43,859 bases of DNA from Ruminococcaceae bacterium UBA3818 (GCA_002369315.1 DFDW01000026.1:1-43859), one strand, 5' to 3'; counted from the first letter of the stretch, positions 16,532-25,070 are shown. Notes: generated by a model not told the origin, from the sequence alone. Program-made: numbers and translations.

Positions 16532-17872
16532 CTATTTCTTCTTGGCTTCAATGGCGCCGACAATCATCCCGGCAATCTCCTCGATCTGGGCAGGATCAGC
16601 GCCTTCCACCATCACGCGCACCAGTGGTTCGGTACCAGAAGGCCGCACCAGCACCCTCCCCCGATCCCCCAGCCGGTCGTCCATTTCTTTGAACAGATCG
16701 TCCAACTCCCACAGGGAAGCTTTCAATTCATCATCCGCCTGCACATTTTTCAAAACCTGCGGATAGGTGTTCATCACCCGGCGCAGTTCATGCAGCGGTT
16801 TTTGTTCCCGGGACAAAACACCCAGAAGATGTACCGCCGAAAGCTGTCCGTCGCCGGTGGTCATATCATCGAAGAAGATGATATGACCCGACTGCTCGCC
16901 GCCCAGGCAGTATCCATCCCGAATAATGGTTTCCAGCACATACCGGTCACCCACCTTGGTGGTCGGCGTTGTGATATCGTTCTCTTTGGCGAAGTGGAAC
17001 AAGCCCAGATTGGACATGACTGTTACCACCAGGCCGTTATTTTTGAGTTTGCCGCGTTTTTTCAGATCCAGCGCGAAAATGGCCATCAGCACATCTCCGT
17101 CTACCAGGTTGCCGTTTCGGTCCACTGCCAGGCAGCGATCCGCATCCCCGTCAAAAGCAAAGCCCAAATCGCACCCGTTTGCCTTGACATACTCCTGCAG
17201 GCTCCCCATGTGCGTGGAGCCGCAGTCCCGGTTGACGTTGACCCCATTGGGTTCTGCGTGCAGCACATGGCACTCGGCGCCCAGACGGTTGAAAATTTTC
17301 GGCGCCGTTACGCTGGCGCAGCCATTGGCACAATCCAGCGCGACCTTCATGCCGGAAAGGGAGCCTTCTCCCAGACCGACCAAATAATCGATATATTGGT
17401 CCACCGCGTCGAATGCGGCCGTCACCTTGCCGATCTCTTCCGGTGCCGCTTTTGGCGGTACCCGCTCATTATCGATGATGATGGCTTCGATCTCCTCTTC
17501 TTCCTCATCCGAAAGCTTGAATCCCGTGCCGCTGATGATTTTAATGCCATTGTCCATGAACGGGTTGTGGGAAGCGGTTAGCATGATCCCAGCATCGGCC
17601 CCCAGTCTCCGCACCAGATAAGCCACTGCCGGCGTCGGCACCACTCCCAGAAGCTGTACGTCGCAGCCCACGGAGCAAAGTCCTGCCGCCATGGCGGATT
17701 CCAGCATGCTGGAGGACAAGCGGGTATCCCTCCCGATGACAAAACACGGTTTCCGTCCGATTTTCTCTTTGATGACCGTACCTGCCGCCTGTGCCACTTC
17801 CATGGCCAGGTCAACGCTCAGTTCTTTATTGGCAACCCCTCGGATGCCGTCAGTCCCAAACAGTTTCCCCAT
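16532..17872 (-). CDS. glmM: phosphoglucosamine mutase
   Basis: 446 residues; converts glucosamine-6-phosphate to glucosamine-1-phosphate for UDP-GlcNAc and peptidoglycan. Phosphoserine loop TASHNPFMDNG (Ser near 101), metal loop DGDADRC, sugar-binding GEQSGH and phosphate-binding RPSGTEPLVRV are all present, in a protein of standard length. It starts with ATG at 17872, 15 bp after ruvB. Co-occurrence with ruvCAB in one series is unusual compared with the common cdaA-ybbR-glmM order. Confidence 0.97.
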   Translation of the reverse strand: MGKLFGTDGIRGVANKELSVDLAMEVAQAAGTVIKEKIGRKPCFVIGRDTRLSSSMLESAMAAGLCSVGCDVQLLGVVPTPAVAYLVRRLGADAGIMLTASHNPFMDNGIKIISGTGFKLSDEEEEEIEAIIIDNERVPPKAAPEEIGKVTAAFDAVDQYIDYLVGLGEGSLSGMKVALDCANGCASVTAPKIFNRLGAECHVLHAEPNGVNVNRDCGSTHMGSLQEYVKANGCDLGFAFDGDADRCLAVDRNGNLVDGDVLMAIFALDLKKRGKLKNNGLVVTVMSNLGLFHFAKENDITTPTTKVGDRYVLETIIRDGYCLGGEQSGHIIFFDDMTTGDGQLSAVHLLGVLSREQKPLHELRRVMNTYPQVLKNVQADDELKASLWELDDLFKEMDDRLGDRGRVLVRPSGTEPLVRVMVEGADPAQIEEIAGMIVGAIEAKKK

Positions 17873-17887
17873 ATGTTTGCTCCTTTA

Positions 17888-18964
17888 TCAAAAATCCAGT
17901 TTCAACTGGCCGTCGCTTCCGGTTCCCGGAGCGTCGATTCCCAGATGCCGGTATCCCGCCGGGGTAACGCAGCGCCCTCGGGGTGTACGGCTCAGAAAAC
18001 CAATCTGCATCAAATAAGGCTCATAAACGTCTTCCAGCGTCACCGCCTCTTCCCCGATGGCAGCTGCCAGCGTTTCCAGCCCCACCGGGCCGCCGCCGTA
18101 ATTGCGGACAATGGTCAAAAGCATCCGCCGGTCGATCGCGTCCAGCCCCAGCCCGTCGATCTCCAGCCGGTCTAAAGCCTGCCGGGCAATGGGCAGCGTA
18201 ATGGTCCCATCCCCGATGACCTGGGCAAAATCCCGCACCCGTTTCAGCAGGCGATTGGCGATACGGGGGGTTCCGCGGCTGCGTTTGGCAAGTTCCATCG
18301 AGCCGTCGGGATCACAGGCAATCCCCAGGATCCCGGCGCTGCGCCGGATGATCCGGGCCAATTCTTCGGTGGTGTACAGCTCCAGCCGCAAAATCACGCC
18401 AAACCGGTCCCGCAGCGGAGCCGTCAACTGCCCGGCGCGGGTCGTCGCCCCGACCAGTGTAAAATGGGGCAGATCAATTCGGATGGAGCGGGCCGACGGA
18501 CCCTTTCCGATGATAATATCCAATGCGTAATCTTCCATCGCAGGGTACAGTACCTCTTCCACTGCCCGGGGCAGCCGGTGGATTTCGTCAATAAAGAGGA
18601 TATCGTTTTCCCCCAAATTGGTCAAAAGGGCCGCCAAATCTCCCGGCTTTTCAATGGCCGGGCCGGAAGTAATGCGCAGATTGACATTCATCTCATTGGC
18701 GATGATGCCAGACAGGGTCGTTTTGCCCAATCCGGGCGGTCCGTACAGCAGCACATGATCCAACGGTTCTGCGCGCATCCGCGCCGCTTCTATATAAACC
18801 GACAGATTTTCCTTGGCCCTTTCCTGACCGATATATTCCTGCAGGGTTTTGGGACGCAGGGACCCTTCGATATCCGAATCCTCTCTGCCGTATTCCGGTG
18901 CTAAGATCCGGTTTTCAAAATCCATTTCTTCTTCCATATTTCCCCGCCTTCCTTCTTCTGCCAT
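17888..18964 (-). CDS. ruvB: Holliday junction branch migration helicase RuvB
   Basis: 358 residues; hexameric AAA+ motor that drives branch migration with RuvA. Walker A GPPGLGKT, Walker B LFIDEIHR, sensor 1 VGATTRAG and the C-terminal winged helix (GRCVTPAGYRHLG) are present. The first ATG (18964) lies 6 bp after ruvA but has a poor Shine-Dalgarno. The ATG nine codons later (18937) follows AGGAAGG by 9 nt and may be the true start; the core family sequence (LRPKTLQEYIGQ) begins later in both cases. Confidence 0.96.
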   Translation of the reverse strand: MAEEGRRGNMEEEMDFENRILAPEYGREDSDIEGSLRPKTLQEYIGQERAKENLSVYIEAARMRAEPLDHVLLYGPPGLGKTTLSGIIANEMNVNLRITSGPAIEKPGDLAALLTNLGENDILFIDEIHRLPRAVEEVLYPAMEDYALDIIIGKGPSARSIRIDLPHFTLVGATTRAGQLTAPLRDRFGVILRLELYTTEELARIIRRSAGILGIACDPDGSMELAKRSRGTPRIANRLLKRVRDFAQVIGDGTITLPIARQALDRLEIDGLGLDAIDRRMLLTIVRNYGGGPVGLETLAAAIGEEAVTLEDVYEPYLMQIGFLSRTPRGRCVTPAGYRHLGIDAPGTGSDGQLKLDF

Positions 18965-18970
18965 CTTGCT

Positions 18971-19579
18971 TTATTTTCCGGTTGCGATCGCCTTAAGTCC
19001 CAGCCGGATCAATTCCTCCACCGGCAGCGAAGCATCCAGTTTCGCCATGGCGGACGCCGCTTCCGATTGGGTATATCCAAGAACCACCAGGGCGCTGATG
19101 GCCTCCTGCACATTCGCTCCGGCCAGCACTGCCGGCGCCGGGATGTCGTCCATACCCACGCCTTTGGCGATCTGTTCGTTCTTCACCTTATCCTTGAGTT
19201 CCAAAATCAGCCGCTGCGCCAGCTTAGGGCCTACTCCCTGGGCCCGGGTAATGGATTTGACATCCCCCGTTGCCACGCAAAGGGCGAATTTTTCCGGTGA
19301 CAGCTGGGACAAAATCGCGAGCGCCGCTTTGGGCCCCACGCCGGAAACCGTCAACAGCATCTGAAAGCAGTTTAATTCTCCCTGGTCGTAAAATCCATAC
19401 AGATCCATCGCGCCTTCCCGCACCAGGAAATAGGTGTACAGCGTCACCTCCGACTGCAGCGCTGGCAGCTTGGACAGGGTGTTGTTAGTGGTTTTCAGCG
19501 CAAAAGCAATCCCTCCGCACTCCACCGCAGCCATTCCTTCTTCCACATGGACAAGCTTGCCCCTCACATGATAAAACAT
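18971..19579 (-). CDS. ruvA: Holliday junction DNA-binding protein RuvA
   Basis: 202 residues. N-terminal OB domain (VEEGMAAVECGGIAF, VTLYTYFLVREGAMDLYGF). Two helix-hairpin-helix motifs follow: LLTVSGVGPKAALAIL at about 72-87, then the region around ARAQGVGPKLAQRLILELKD. The C-terminal RuvB-binding domain has ALVVLGYTQSEA. It recognises four-way junctions. 15 bp after ruvC. Confidence 0.96.
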   Translation of the reverse strand: MFYHVRGKLVHVEEGMAAVECGGIAFALKTTNNTLSKLPALQSEVTLYTYFLVREGAMDLYGFYDQGELNCFQMLLTVSGVGPKAALAILSQLSPEKFALCVATGDVKSITRAQGVGPKLAQRLILELKDKVKNEQIAKGVGMDDIPAPAVLAGANVQEAISALVVLGYTQSEAASAMAKLDASLPVEELIRLGLKAIATGK

Positions 19580-19594
19580 GGCGCTTCCTCCTTT

Positions 19595-20095
19595 TTACTG
19601 GTACTGTTTGAGCCGGTTCATCAAGGACCCGGACGAATGAGCATGGCAAATCGCGATAGCCAACGCGTCCGCCGTGTCATCCGGTTTGGGGATGGAATCT
19701 AAATGCAGCAGAACGCGGGTCATTTCCTGCACCTGCTTTTTCACCGCCTGCCCGTATCCGACTACGGACGATTTGACCTGCAGCGGCGTATACTCAAAAA
19801 TCTCCACCTGCTGCAACTGAGCGGCCAACAGCACGACTCCTCTGGCCTGTGCCACGTCAATCGCTGTTTTTTGGTTGTTTTGAAAGTACAGCTTTTCCAC
19901 CGCCATCGCTTGCGGATGATAGTTCTCCAGCAGCGCCTGCGTTTCCCGGTAGATGATTTGAAGTCTCTGCGGGAAAGGCATTCCCGCCGGGGTTGTAATG
20001 GCTCCATAATCCACTGTACGAAACCGGTTATTCTGATATTCCACCAATCCATAGCCTACAATGGCATATCCGGGGTCAATTCCTAAAATCAACAT
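19595..20095 (-). CDS. ruvC: crossover junction endodeoxyribonuclease RuvC
   Basis: 166 residues; resolves Holliday junctions. Catalytic acidic residues are visible: Asp7 in ILGIDPG, Glu in VEKLYFQNN, and Asp in PDDTADALAIA. The start is the ATG at 20095, giving the normal family N terminus MLILGIDPG, with AGGG 8 nt upstream. The frame stays open for a further 34 codons upstream inside the mRNA leader, but that extension is Arg/Ala-rich and unlike RuvC. First gene of the ruvCAB series. Confidence 0.95.
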   Translation of the reverse strand: MLILGIDPGYAIVGYGLVEYQNNRFRTVDYGAITTPAGMPFPQRLQIIYRETQALLENYHPQAMAVEKLYFQNNQKTAIDVAQARGVVLLAAQLQQVEIFEYTPLQVKSSVVGYGQAVKKQVQEMTRVLLHLDSIPKPDDTADALAIAICHAHSSGSLMNRLKQYQ

Positions 20096-20224
20096 GATAT
20101 CTGCCCTGTCCCGCGCGGCAGCGCGCGTCCTGTTCCTGCGGAAGAATCCGGCGGCAGCCCCTTGGCTATCCGCTTCGCAACGCATTTTTGCGCCCAAATC
20201 CGATGGATCCGCATAATCGTAGTT

Positions 20225-20253
20225 ATTATATCACAAACAAATTTTCGAGACAA
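20225..20253 (-). promoter_or_regulatory. promoter of the ruvCAB series
   Basis: Minus-strand TTGTCT (20248-20253), 17-bp spacer, TATAAT (20225-20230). It leaves a leader of about 120 nt before ruvC. Confidence 0.75.
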
Positions 20254-20321
20254 TATTCCGGCGGTATTTCCCAGCAAGAGACAAAAAGTTTGGATTTTGT
20301 TCAAAAATTTTCAAAATTTTC

Positions 20322-20350
20322 TTGCATTTTGGATAAGAAACGGGTATAAT
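20322..20350 (+). promoter_or_regulatory. promoter of tRNA-Val
   Basis: TTGCAT (20322-20327), 17-bp spacer, perfect TATAAT (20345-20350), 20 bp before the tRNA. Divergent from the ruvC promoter. Confidence 0.85.
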
Positions 20351-20370
20351 AGCATTTGTCATTTTGATAT

Positions 20371-20446
20371 GGACGATTAGCGCAGCTGGTAGCGCATCCG
20401 CTTGACGTGCGGGAGGTCAGGGGTTCAAGTCCCTTATCGTCCACCA
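20371..20446 (+). tRNA. tRNA-Val (anticodon GAC)
   Basis: Acceptor GGACGAT/ATCGTCC, D arm GCGC/GCGC, anticodon stem TCCGC/GCGGG with loop TTGACGT, T arm AGGGG-TTCAAGT-CCCTT, discriminator A and encoded CCA. Stand-alone tRNA. Confidence 0.95.
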
Positions 20447-20450
20447 GGGG

Positions 20451-20485
20451 TGCTGTTCCTGCAATAGCGGGGGCGGCATTTTTTT
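20451..20485 (+). terminator. terminator of tRNA-Val
   Basis: 12-bp stem with several G-U pairs (20451-20462 with 20467-20478), AATA loop, then seven T. Confidence 0.8.
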
Positions 20486-20522
20486 ATTCATTTGGTTTTG
20501 AGGGGTACAGGCCTTTCAAAAG

Positions 20523-20551
20523 GCGTCCGGGGGATTCTCCGGGCGCTTTTT
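20523..20551 (+). terminator. second terminator-like hairpin before yaaA
   Basis: 10-bp stem (20523-20532 with 20537-20546, two G-U pairs), GATT loop, then five T. It follows the first terminator by about 40 bp and probably insulates the next operon. Confidence 0.6.
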
Positions 20552-20668
20552 GCGTCTGTCGGGCTTGCCGGTGATGGAGCGCAAACACTTTTTCCGGTTA
20601 TCCATCAGGCGCATTTTAACACGAGATTTTGGTTTTTGGAGGTACTTTCCGATGTTTCCCGCCGTTCG

Positions 20669-20697
20669 TTGACTTTCCTTTCCTGTTTTACTATAAT
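20669..20697 (+). promoter_or_regulatory. promoter of the yaaA-bcp-mutT-yjbR operon
   Basis: TTGACT (20669-20674), 17-bp spacer, TATAAT (20692-20697), start codon about 22 bp further on. Near-consensus; no clear PerR palindrome was seen around it. Confidence 0.85.
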
Positions 20698-20719
20698 TGA
20701 CGCGAAAGGACGCTTTGCC

Positions 20720-21469
20720 ATGAAAATCATCATTTCTCCCGCGAAAAAAATGAATGTGGATACCGACAGCTTTGACTGCCGGGGTCTTCCCCTTTTTCTG
20801 GAGCGGACCCATCAGTTGCTGGATGCGCTTCGGGCCATGTCCCGGGAGCAGCTGCGTACTCTTTGGAAATGCAGCGAGCCGCTGGCTCGGCTGAATGATG
20901 AGCGTATCCGCCGCATGGATCTGCGCTCCAGCCTCACTCCTGCGATTCTCGCTTATGAAGGAATTCAGTACCAGTACATGGCGCCGGGCGTATTCACCTA
21001 CGATGAGCTGGACTATATCCAAGAACACCTGCGAATTCTTTCCGGGTTTTACGGCCTGCTTCGTCCCTTCGACGGCGTTGTCCCCTACCGGCTGGAAATG
21101 CAGGCAAAACTGGCGGTTGGCGCCGCTGCAGACCTGTATGCGTTTTGGGGAGACTCTCTGGCTTGTGAGTTGTCCAAAGACACTGACGTTATTTTAAATC
21201 TTGCGTCGAAAGAATACAGCCGCAGTGTTGCGCCGCATCTTCCCGCCGGCGTTCGGTTCATCACCTGTGTTTTTGGCGAAGAGAAAAACGGCCGGATCCT
21301 GGAAAAAGCCACCCTTTGCAAAATGGCCCGGGGCGAAATGGTGCGCTACCTGGCTGAACACCACTGCCAAACACCGGAACAGGCCAAACGGTTCGACCGT
21401 CTGGGGTTTCGGTTTTCGCCGGAACATTCCGATGAAAACAACTATGTTTTTTGTAAGAAAGGAAGATAA
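20720..21469 (+). CDS. yaaA: YaaA-family peroxide stress protein
   Basis: 249 residues. YaaA lowers free iron and so limits hydroxyl-radical damage under peroxide stress in E. coli; the fold binds DNA. Family signatures are MKIIISPAKKM at the start, the AYEGIQYQYM region, YGLLRPFDGVVPYRLEM, and LNLASKEYSR. The ATG at 20720 has AAGGA 11 nt upstream; an upstream in-frame extension (to 20492) would cover the promoter and terminator and is rejected. First of four same-strand genes with very short gaps. Confidence 0.9.
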   Translation: MKIIISPAKKMNVDTDSFDCRGLPLFLERTHQLLDALRAMSREQLRTLWKCSEPLARLNDERIRRMDLRSSLTPAILAYEGIQYQYMAPGVFTYDELDYIQEHLRILSGFYGLLRPFDGVVPYRLEMQAKLAVGAAADLYAFWGDSLACELSKDTDVILNLASKEYSRSVAPHLPAGVRFITCVFGEEKNGRILEKATLCKMARGEMVRYLAEHHCQTPEQAKRFDRLGFRFSPEHSDENNYVFCKKGR

Positions 21470-21471
21470 TC

Positions 21472-21933
21472 ATGCTACTAGAAGGAACAAAAGCACCCGC
21501 GTTCACCCTGCCGGATCAAAACGGAGATCCTGTCAGTTTGTCCGATTTTGCCGGGAAAAAGGTTGTGCTTTATTTTTACCCGCGGGACAACACTCCCGGG
21601 TGCACCCGCCAGGCCTGTGCTTTTGCCGAGACGTGGGAAGAGTTTGAAAAACAAAACGTAGTCGTCATCGGGATCAGCAAGGATTCGGCGGCCTCTCATC
21701 AGAAATTTGCGCAGAAATATCAGCTTCCTTTCATCCTGCTTTCCGACCCCCAACTGCAGGCGATTCAGGCTTATGGTGTCTGGCAGGAAAAGAAGCTGTA
21801 CGGAAAAGTCAGCATGGGCGTGGTTCGTTCCACTTATCTGATCGACGAAAAAGGCATGATCGAAAAATCGATGCCCAAAGTAAAACCCGACACCAACGCC
21901 GCAGAGATTCTCTCTTACCTGAGCGAAAAGTAA
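21472..21933 (+). CDS. bcp: thioredoxin-dependent thiol peroxidase (Bcp/PrxQ)
   Basis: 153 residues, peroxiredoxin that reduces H2O2 and organic peroxides. Motif YFYPRDNTPGCTRQACAF contains the peroxidatic Cys44 and resolving Cys49, the atypical 2-Cys Bcp arrangement. C-terminal RSTYLIDEKG is also conserved. It starts 2 bp after yaaA, with AAAGGAAG upstream. Confidence 0.95.
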   Translation: MLLEGTKAPAFTLPDQNGDPVSLSDFAGKKVVLYFYPRDNTPGCTRQACAFAETWEEFEKQNVVVIGISKDSAASHQKFAQKYQLPFILLSDPQLQAIQAYGVWQEKKLYGKVSMGVVRSTYLIDEKGMIEKSMPKVKPDTNAAEILSYLSEK

Positions 21934-21944
21934 GGAGTGAAACC

Positions 21945-22331
21945 ATGACCGAAGTAGTGGCTGCCCTCATTTGGGAAGAGGGACGTTTTTTGATCTGCCA
22001 GCGCCCGGCCCACAAAGCCCGGGGGCTTTTATGGGAGTTCGTCGGCGGTAAGGTCGAGCCGGGCGAAACCAAGCCGGAAGCATTGATCCGCGAATGCCGG
22101 GAAGAATTGGCCGTCACCGTGGCGGTGGGGGACGTCTTTATGGAACTGACCCATACTTATCCGGATCTGACCGTCCATCTGACGTTGTTCCATGCGAAAA
22201 TCGAGTCCGGCACGCCGCAGCTGCTGGAGCACAACGACATCCGCTGGATCCGCGCGGAGCAGATCAGCCAGTACGACTTCTGTCCGGCGGACGAGGAAAT
22301 TCTGCAGGCGCTGCAAAACGGTAAAAAATAA
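21945..22331 (+). CDS. mutT: Nudix hydrolase, MutT-like (8-oxo-dGTP diphosphatase)
   Basis: 128 residues. The Nudix box is complete: GGKVEPGE, seven residues, then RECREEL (about 34-56). ICQRPAHKARGLLWEF and the C-terminal NDIRWIRAEQI match MutT, which clears oxidised dGTP from the nucleotide pool. Eleven bp after bcp, with an AAGGAG site. The neighbours support an oxidative-damage role. Confidence 0.85.
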   Translation: MTEVVAALIWEEGRFLICQRPAHKARGLLWEFVGGKVEPGETKPEALIRECREELAVTVAVGDVFMELTHTYPDLTVHLTLFHAKIESGTPQLLEHNDIRWIRAEQISQYDFCPADEEILQALQNGKK

Positions 22332-22340
22332 GGTCTGGGA

Positions 22341-22730
22341 GTGATTTTTCTGACGACCCGCGAAGATGCTGCCGCCGCCTGCCTACGGCTGCCCGGCGCT
22401 TATGAGGATTACCCGTTTCGTGATTCCAATTGGACGGCCATGCGGCATCGCGGCAACAACAAAATTTTTGCGCTGATCTTTTTGCGTGAAGGGCGGATCT
22501 GGTTAAACCTAAAAGCGGAACCGATGCGGGGCGACTTCTGGCGGCGGGTATTTCCCTGCGTCGTTCCCGCCTACCATATGAATAAGGAGCATTGGATCAG
22601 CGTGATACTCGACGGCAGCATGGAAGAGGAGGATATCTGCCGCCTGATCGAAGAGAGTTTCGAGCTGACGGCGCCGAAACGTCGGGTCGGCAGGCGTGAG
22701 ACGTCCACCGGTCTCTCTTCTGATTTTTGA
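22341..22730 (+). CDS. MmcQ/YjbR-family protein
   Basis: 129 residues. RLPGAYEDYPFRDSNWTAMRHRGNNKIFALIF and LKAEPMRGDFWRR are the typical CyaY-like fold of MmcQ/YjbR proteins, with the HWISVILDG strand. Often annotated as DNA-binding; the biochemical role is unclear. The start is GTG at 22341 following AAGGTCTGGGA. Last gene of the yaaA operon. Confidence 0.8.
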   Translation: MIFLTTREDAAAACLRLPGAYEDYPFRDSNWTAMRHRGNNKIFALIFLREGRIWLNLKAEPMRGDFWRRVFPCVVPAYHMNKEHWISVILDGSMEEEDICRLIEESFELTAPKRRVGRRETSTGLSSDF

Positions 22731-22765
22731 CCTCAAACGCGAAAGCAAACAAAGACACTATCCGC

Positions 22766-22806
22766 AAAAAAGAACGGGAAAGCCAAAGGCTTTCCCGTTC
22801 TTTTTT
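22766..22806 (+). terminator. bidirectional terminator between convergent genes
   Basis: 19-bp perfect stem (22766-22784 with 22788-22806) with a 3-nt loop, A-run on one side and T-run on the other. It serves yjbR (rightward) and the methyltransferase (leftward). Confidence 0.9.
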
Positions 22807-22809
22807 GCT

Positions 22810-23574
22810 TTATTCCAAATTTTTGCCCAGATGCAGATCCATAATGTCCTGAATGTGGACAAAACCGCCGCAGCTGAGAATCGCCTGTTCGATTTCCCGC
22901 AGAAACGCCTCTTTTCTGCCCTGTTCCATCGTTCGGATGTCGGAGTAGGTATCCAATAACAGAAGGTATTCTTTGGTCGAAAGGACCCGCTCCTTATAAT
23001 AGTAGCGGCGCTGCACAAAAGAAAAACCGTATTCATGCATCAACGCCTCCCGTTTGTCAAACTTCTTCTGCGGGAATTTTGGGGGACGGCTCTCGTTCGG
23101 AAAAAAATGCCGGTAGGCCGACTCCATCGCGTCGCTTTCTGTATCTGGTATCACAGGCGTGTTCCAGAAAAGCGCCAATGTCCCGCCAGGCCGCAGAAAA
23201 TCCTTTGCTTTTGGATACCCGATTTCCGGTGGTACCCAATGAAAAGCGGTACCCGCATAAATCAGGTCAAATGAGCCGGACGGCGCCGAAAAATCCTCAA
23301 AAAAGCCATTTTGAACCGAAAAATTCGGATATTTCTGATATTTTTTCAACAAAATCGCGGCCATATGCTCACCGGGCTCCACCGCCGTCACCCGGCAGCC
23401 CAAATCCAGAAAAGGCTGGGTAGCCTGACCGGTACCAGGGCCCACTTCCAACGCTGCCGCTTTCTTTTGCAGCCCGGCATATGCGGCGATGTCCGCAAAC
23501 AGCTCCGGACAATATCTGGGACGCCAGCGGTCATAATTTTCGGCGTTTTCGTTGAAGGAGAGTTTCAGTTCCAT
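22810..23574 (-). CDS. class I SAM-dependent methyltransferase
   Basis: 254 residues. Motif I LEVGPGTGQATQPFLDLG (about 38-55), the acidic VTAVEPGE strand, and the FDLIYAGTAFHWV motif of small-molecule methyltransferases such as UbiE/Tam-type enzymes. N-terminal FNENAENYDRWRPRY is common in this group. Substrate unknown. The ATG at 23574 is 5 nt after AAGGAG. Lies between two strong terminators, so probably transcribed alone or by read-through from cysS. Confidence 0.85.
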   Translation of the reverse strand: MELKLSFNENAENYDRWRPRYCPELFADIAAYAGLQKKAAALEVGPGTGQATQPFLDLGCRVTAVEPGEHMAAILLKKYQKYPNFSVQNGFFEDFSAPSGSFDLIYAGTAFHWVPPEIGYPKAKDFLRPGGTLALFWNTPVIPDTESDAMESAYRHFFPNESRPPKFPQKKFDKREALMHEYGFSFVQRRYYYKERVLSTKEYLLLLDTYSDIRTMEQGRKEAFLREIEQAILSCGGFVHIQDIMDLHLGKNLE

Positions 23575-23601
23575 TTGCGGCTCCTTTCTCCCCGCCAGAG
23601 G

Positions 23602-23631
23602 AAAAAAGAGCCCCATTCGGGGCTCTTTTTT
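23602..23631 (-). terminator. terminator of cysS
   Basis: 13-bp stem AAAAAAGAGCCCC/GGGGCTCTTTTTT with an ATTC loop, 13 bp past the cysS stop codon. Confidence 0.9.
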
Positions 23632-23643
23632 CTATCTGGTATT

Positions 23644-25038
23644 TTACGCGCGGGTCCATTGCACACCTTGCGGCGTATCTTTGAGCGTGATACCCATACC
23701 GGCCAACTGGTCGCGGATAGCATCGGCCGTTTTAAAGTCCTTGGCTTTTCTGGCCGCCTGCCGCTTTTCAATCAGCGCTTCGATATCAGCATCCAGCGTT
23801 TCTTTTTTGCGGTTATACAAAATCCCCAACACATCGGCGATGGCGTCGAACTGCTCTGCGGCTTTCTGCGCCAACGCCTTGGAGCGCGGAACCTGCAACG
23901 CGGTGTTGATATCCCGCGTCAGGTCGAACAGAGCTGTCAGGCCGTCAGCGGTATTGAGGTCGTCATCCATAGCGGTAACGAATTTTTCCTGTGCCGCTTC
24001 GAATTTTTTGAGGAACTCTTCCTCGCCCTCGGTAGCCTCGTCCAAACCGTTATCCAACGCGAATTCCAGCTTCTCCCGGCAGTTGTACAGCCGTTCCAAA
24101 GAGTTTTTGCAGGACTCAATCACTTCCAGCGTATAGTTAAACGGGCTGCGGTAATGGGACTGGATCATCATCAGCTTGATGGTTTCATAGCCGTATTTCT
24201 CCGCCACGTCGCGGGTGGTAAAGAAATTGCCTTTGGATTTGCTCATTTTTACGTTATCCACATTGATGTATCCATTATGCATCCAATAATGGGCATATTC
24301 TTTGCCGGTGCAGCATTCGCCCTGGGCAATTTCGTTCTCATGGTGTGGGAAGATCAGGTCCTGCCCGCCGCAGTGGATATCGATGGTCTCTCCCAAAAAC
24401 TTGCGGATCATCGCGGTGCATTCAATATGCCAGCCGGGACGGCCTTTCCCCCAGGGAGACTCCCAATAGGGTTCTCCTTCTTTTGCGGCTTTCCACAGCG
24501 CAAAGTCCATCGGGTCTTCTTTTTGCTCTGTCACGTCGATGCGATTGCCAGCATCCAGCTCCTCAATGGGCATGTGGGACAGCTTGCCGTACCCCTTGAA
24601 CTTCTTGGCCCGGAAGTAAACATCGCCGTTCACTTCATAGCCGTAACCATGATCGATGATGTCCTGGACGATTTGAATGATCTCGTCCATGGTTTCGGTA
24701 GCTTTGGGATGAATGGTCGCCGCCCGGACACCCAGGCCTTTGGCATCGATCCAATATTCATCAATATAGCGCTCCGCGATGGTTTTATAATCGGTATTTT
24801 CCTCATTGGCCCGCTTAATAATCTTGTCGTCGATATCGGTGAAATTCTGCACAAAGGTTACTTTATAGCCCCGGTACTCCAAATAGCGGCGCATGGTATC
24901 AAACACGCAAATGGGCCGCGCGTTACCGATATGGATATAATTATACACGGTTGGCCCACAGGCATACATCTTCACTTCACCGGGGGTAATGGGTACAAAT
25001 TCCTCTTTTTTTCTGGTCAATGTGTTATAGATTCTCAT
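23644..25038 (-). CDS. cysS: cysteinyl-tRNA synthetase
   Basis: 464 residues, charges tRNA-Cys. Zinc-binding Cys in YACGPTVYN, HIGH variant HIGNARP, second zinc-ligand region GRPGWHIECTAM and HHENEIAQ, and KMSKSKGN are all in place, with the usual DALR-type C-terminal helices (EALIEKRQAARKAKDF). The start is the ATG at 25038, 6 nt after AAGGAG. Its own promoter and a T-box leader lie upstream. Confidence 0.97.
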   Translation of the reverse strand: MRIYNTLTRKKEEFVPITPGEVKMYACGPTVYNYIHIGNARPICVFDTMRRYLEYRGYKVTFVQNFTDIDDKIIKRANEENTDYKTIAERYIDEYWIDAKGLGVRAATIHPKATETMDEIIQIVQDIIDHGYGYEVNGDVYFRAKKFKGYGKLSHMPIEELDAGNRIDVTEQKEDPMDFALWKAAKEGEPYWESPWGKGRPGWHIECTAMIRKFLGETIDIHCGGQDLIFPHHENEIAQGECCTGKEYAHYWMHNGYINVDNVKMSKSKGNFFTTRDVAEKYGYETIKLMMIQSHYRSPFNYTLEVIESCKNSLERLYNCREKLEFALDNGLDEATEGEEEFLKKFEAAQEKFVTAMDDDLNTADGLTALFDLTRDINTALQVPRSKALAQKAAEQFDAIADVLGILYNRKKETLDADIEALIEKRQAARKAKDFKTADAIRDQLAGMGITLKDTPQGVQWTRA

Positions 25039-25070
25039 CGTTTGCTCCTTTCCGCCCAAAAGGCCGGTGA

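Noticed and set aside
20660..20720. PerR box upstream of yaaA
   Set aside because: Only the TATAAT of the -10 resembles half of the PerR palindrome; the second half is missing.
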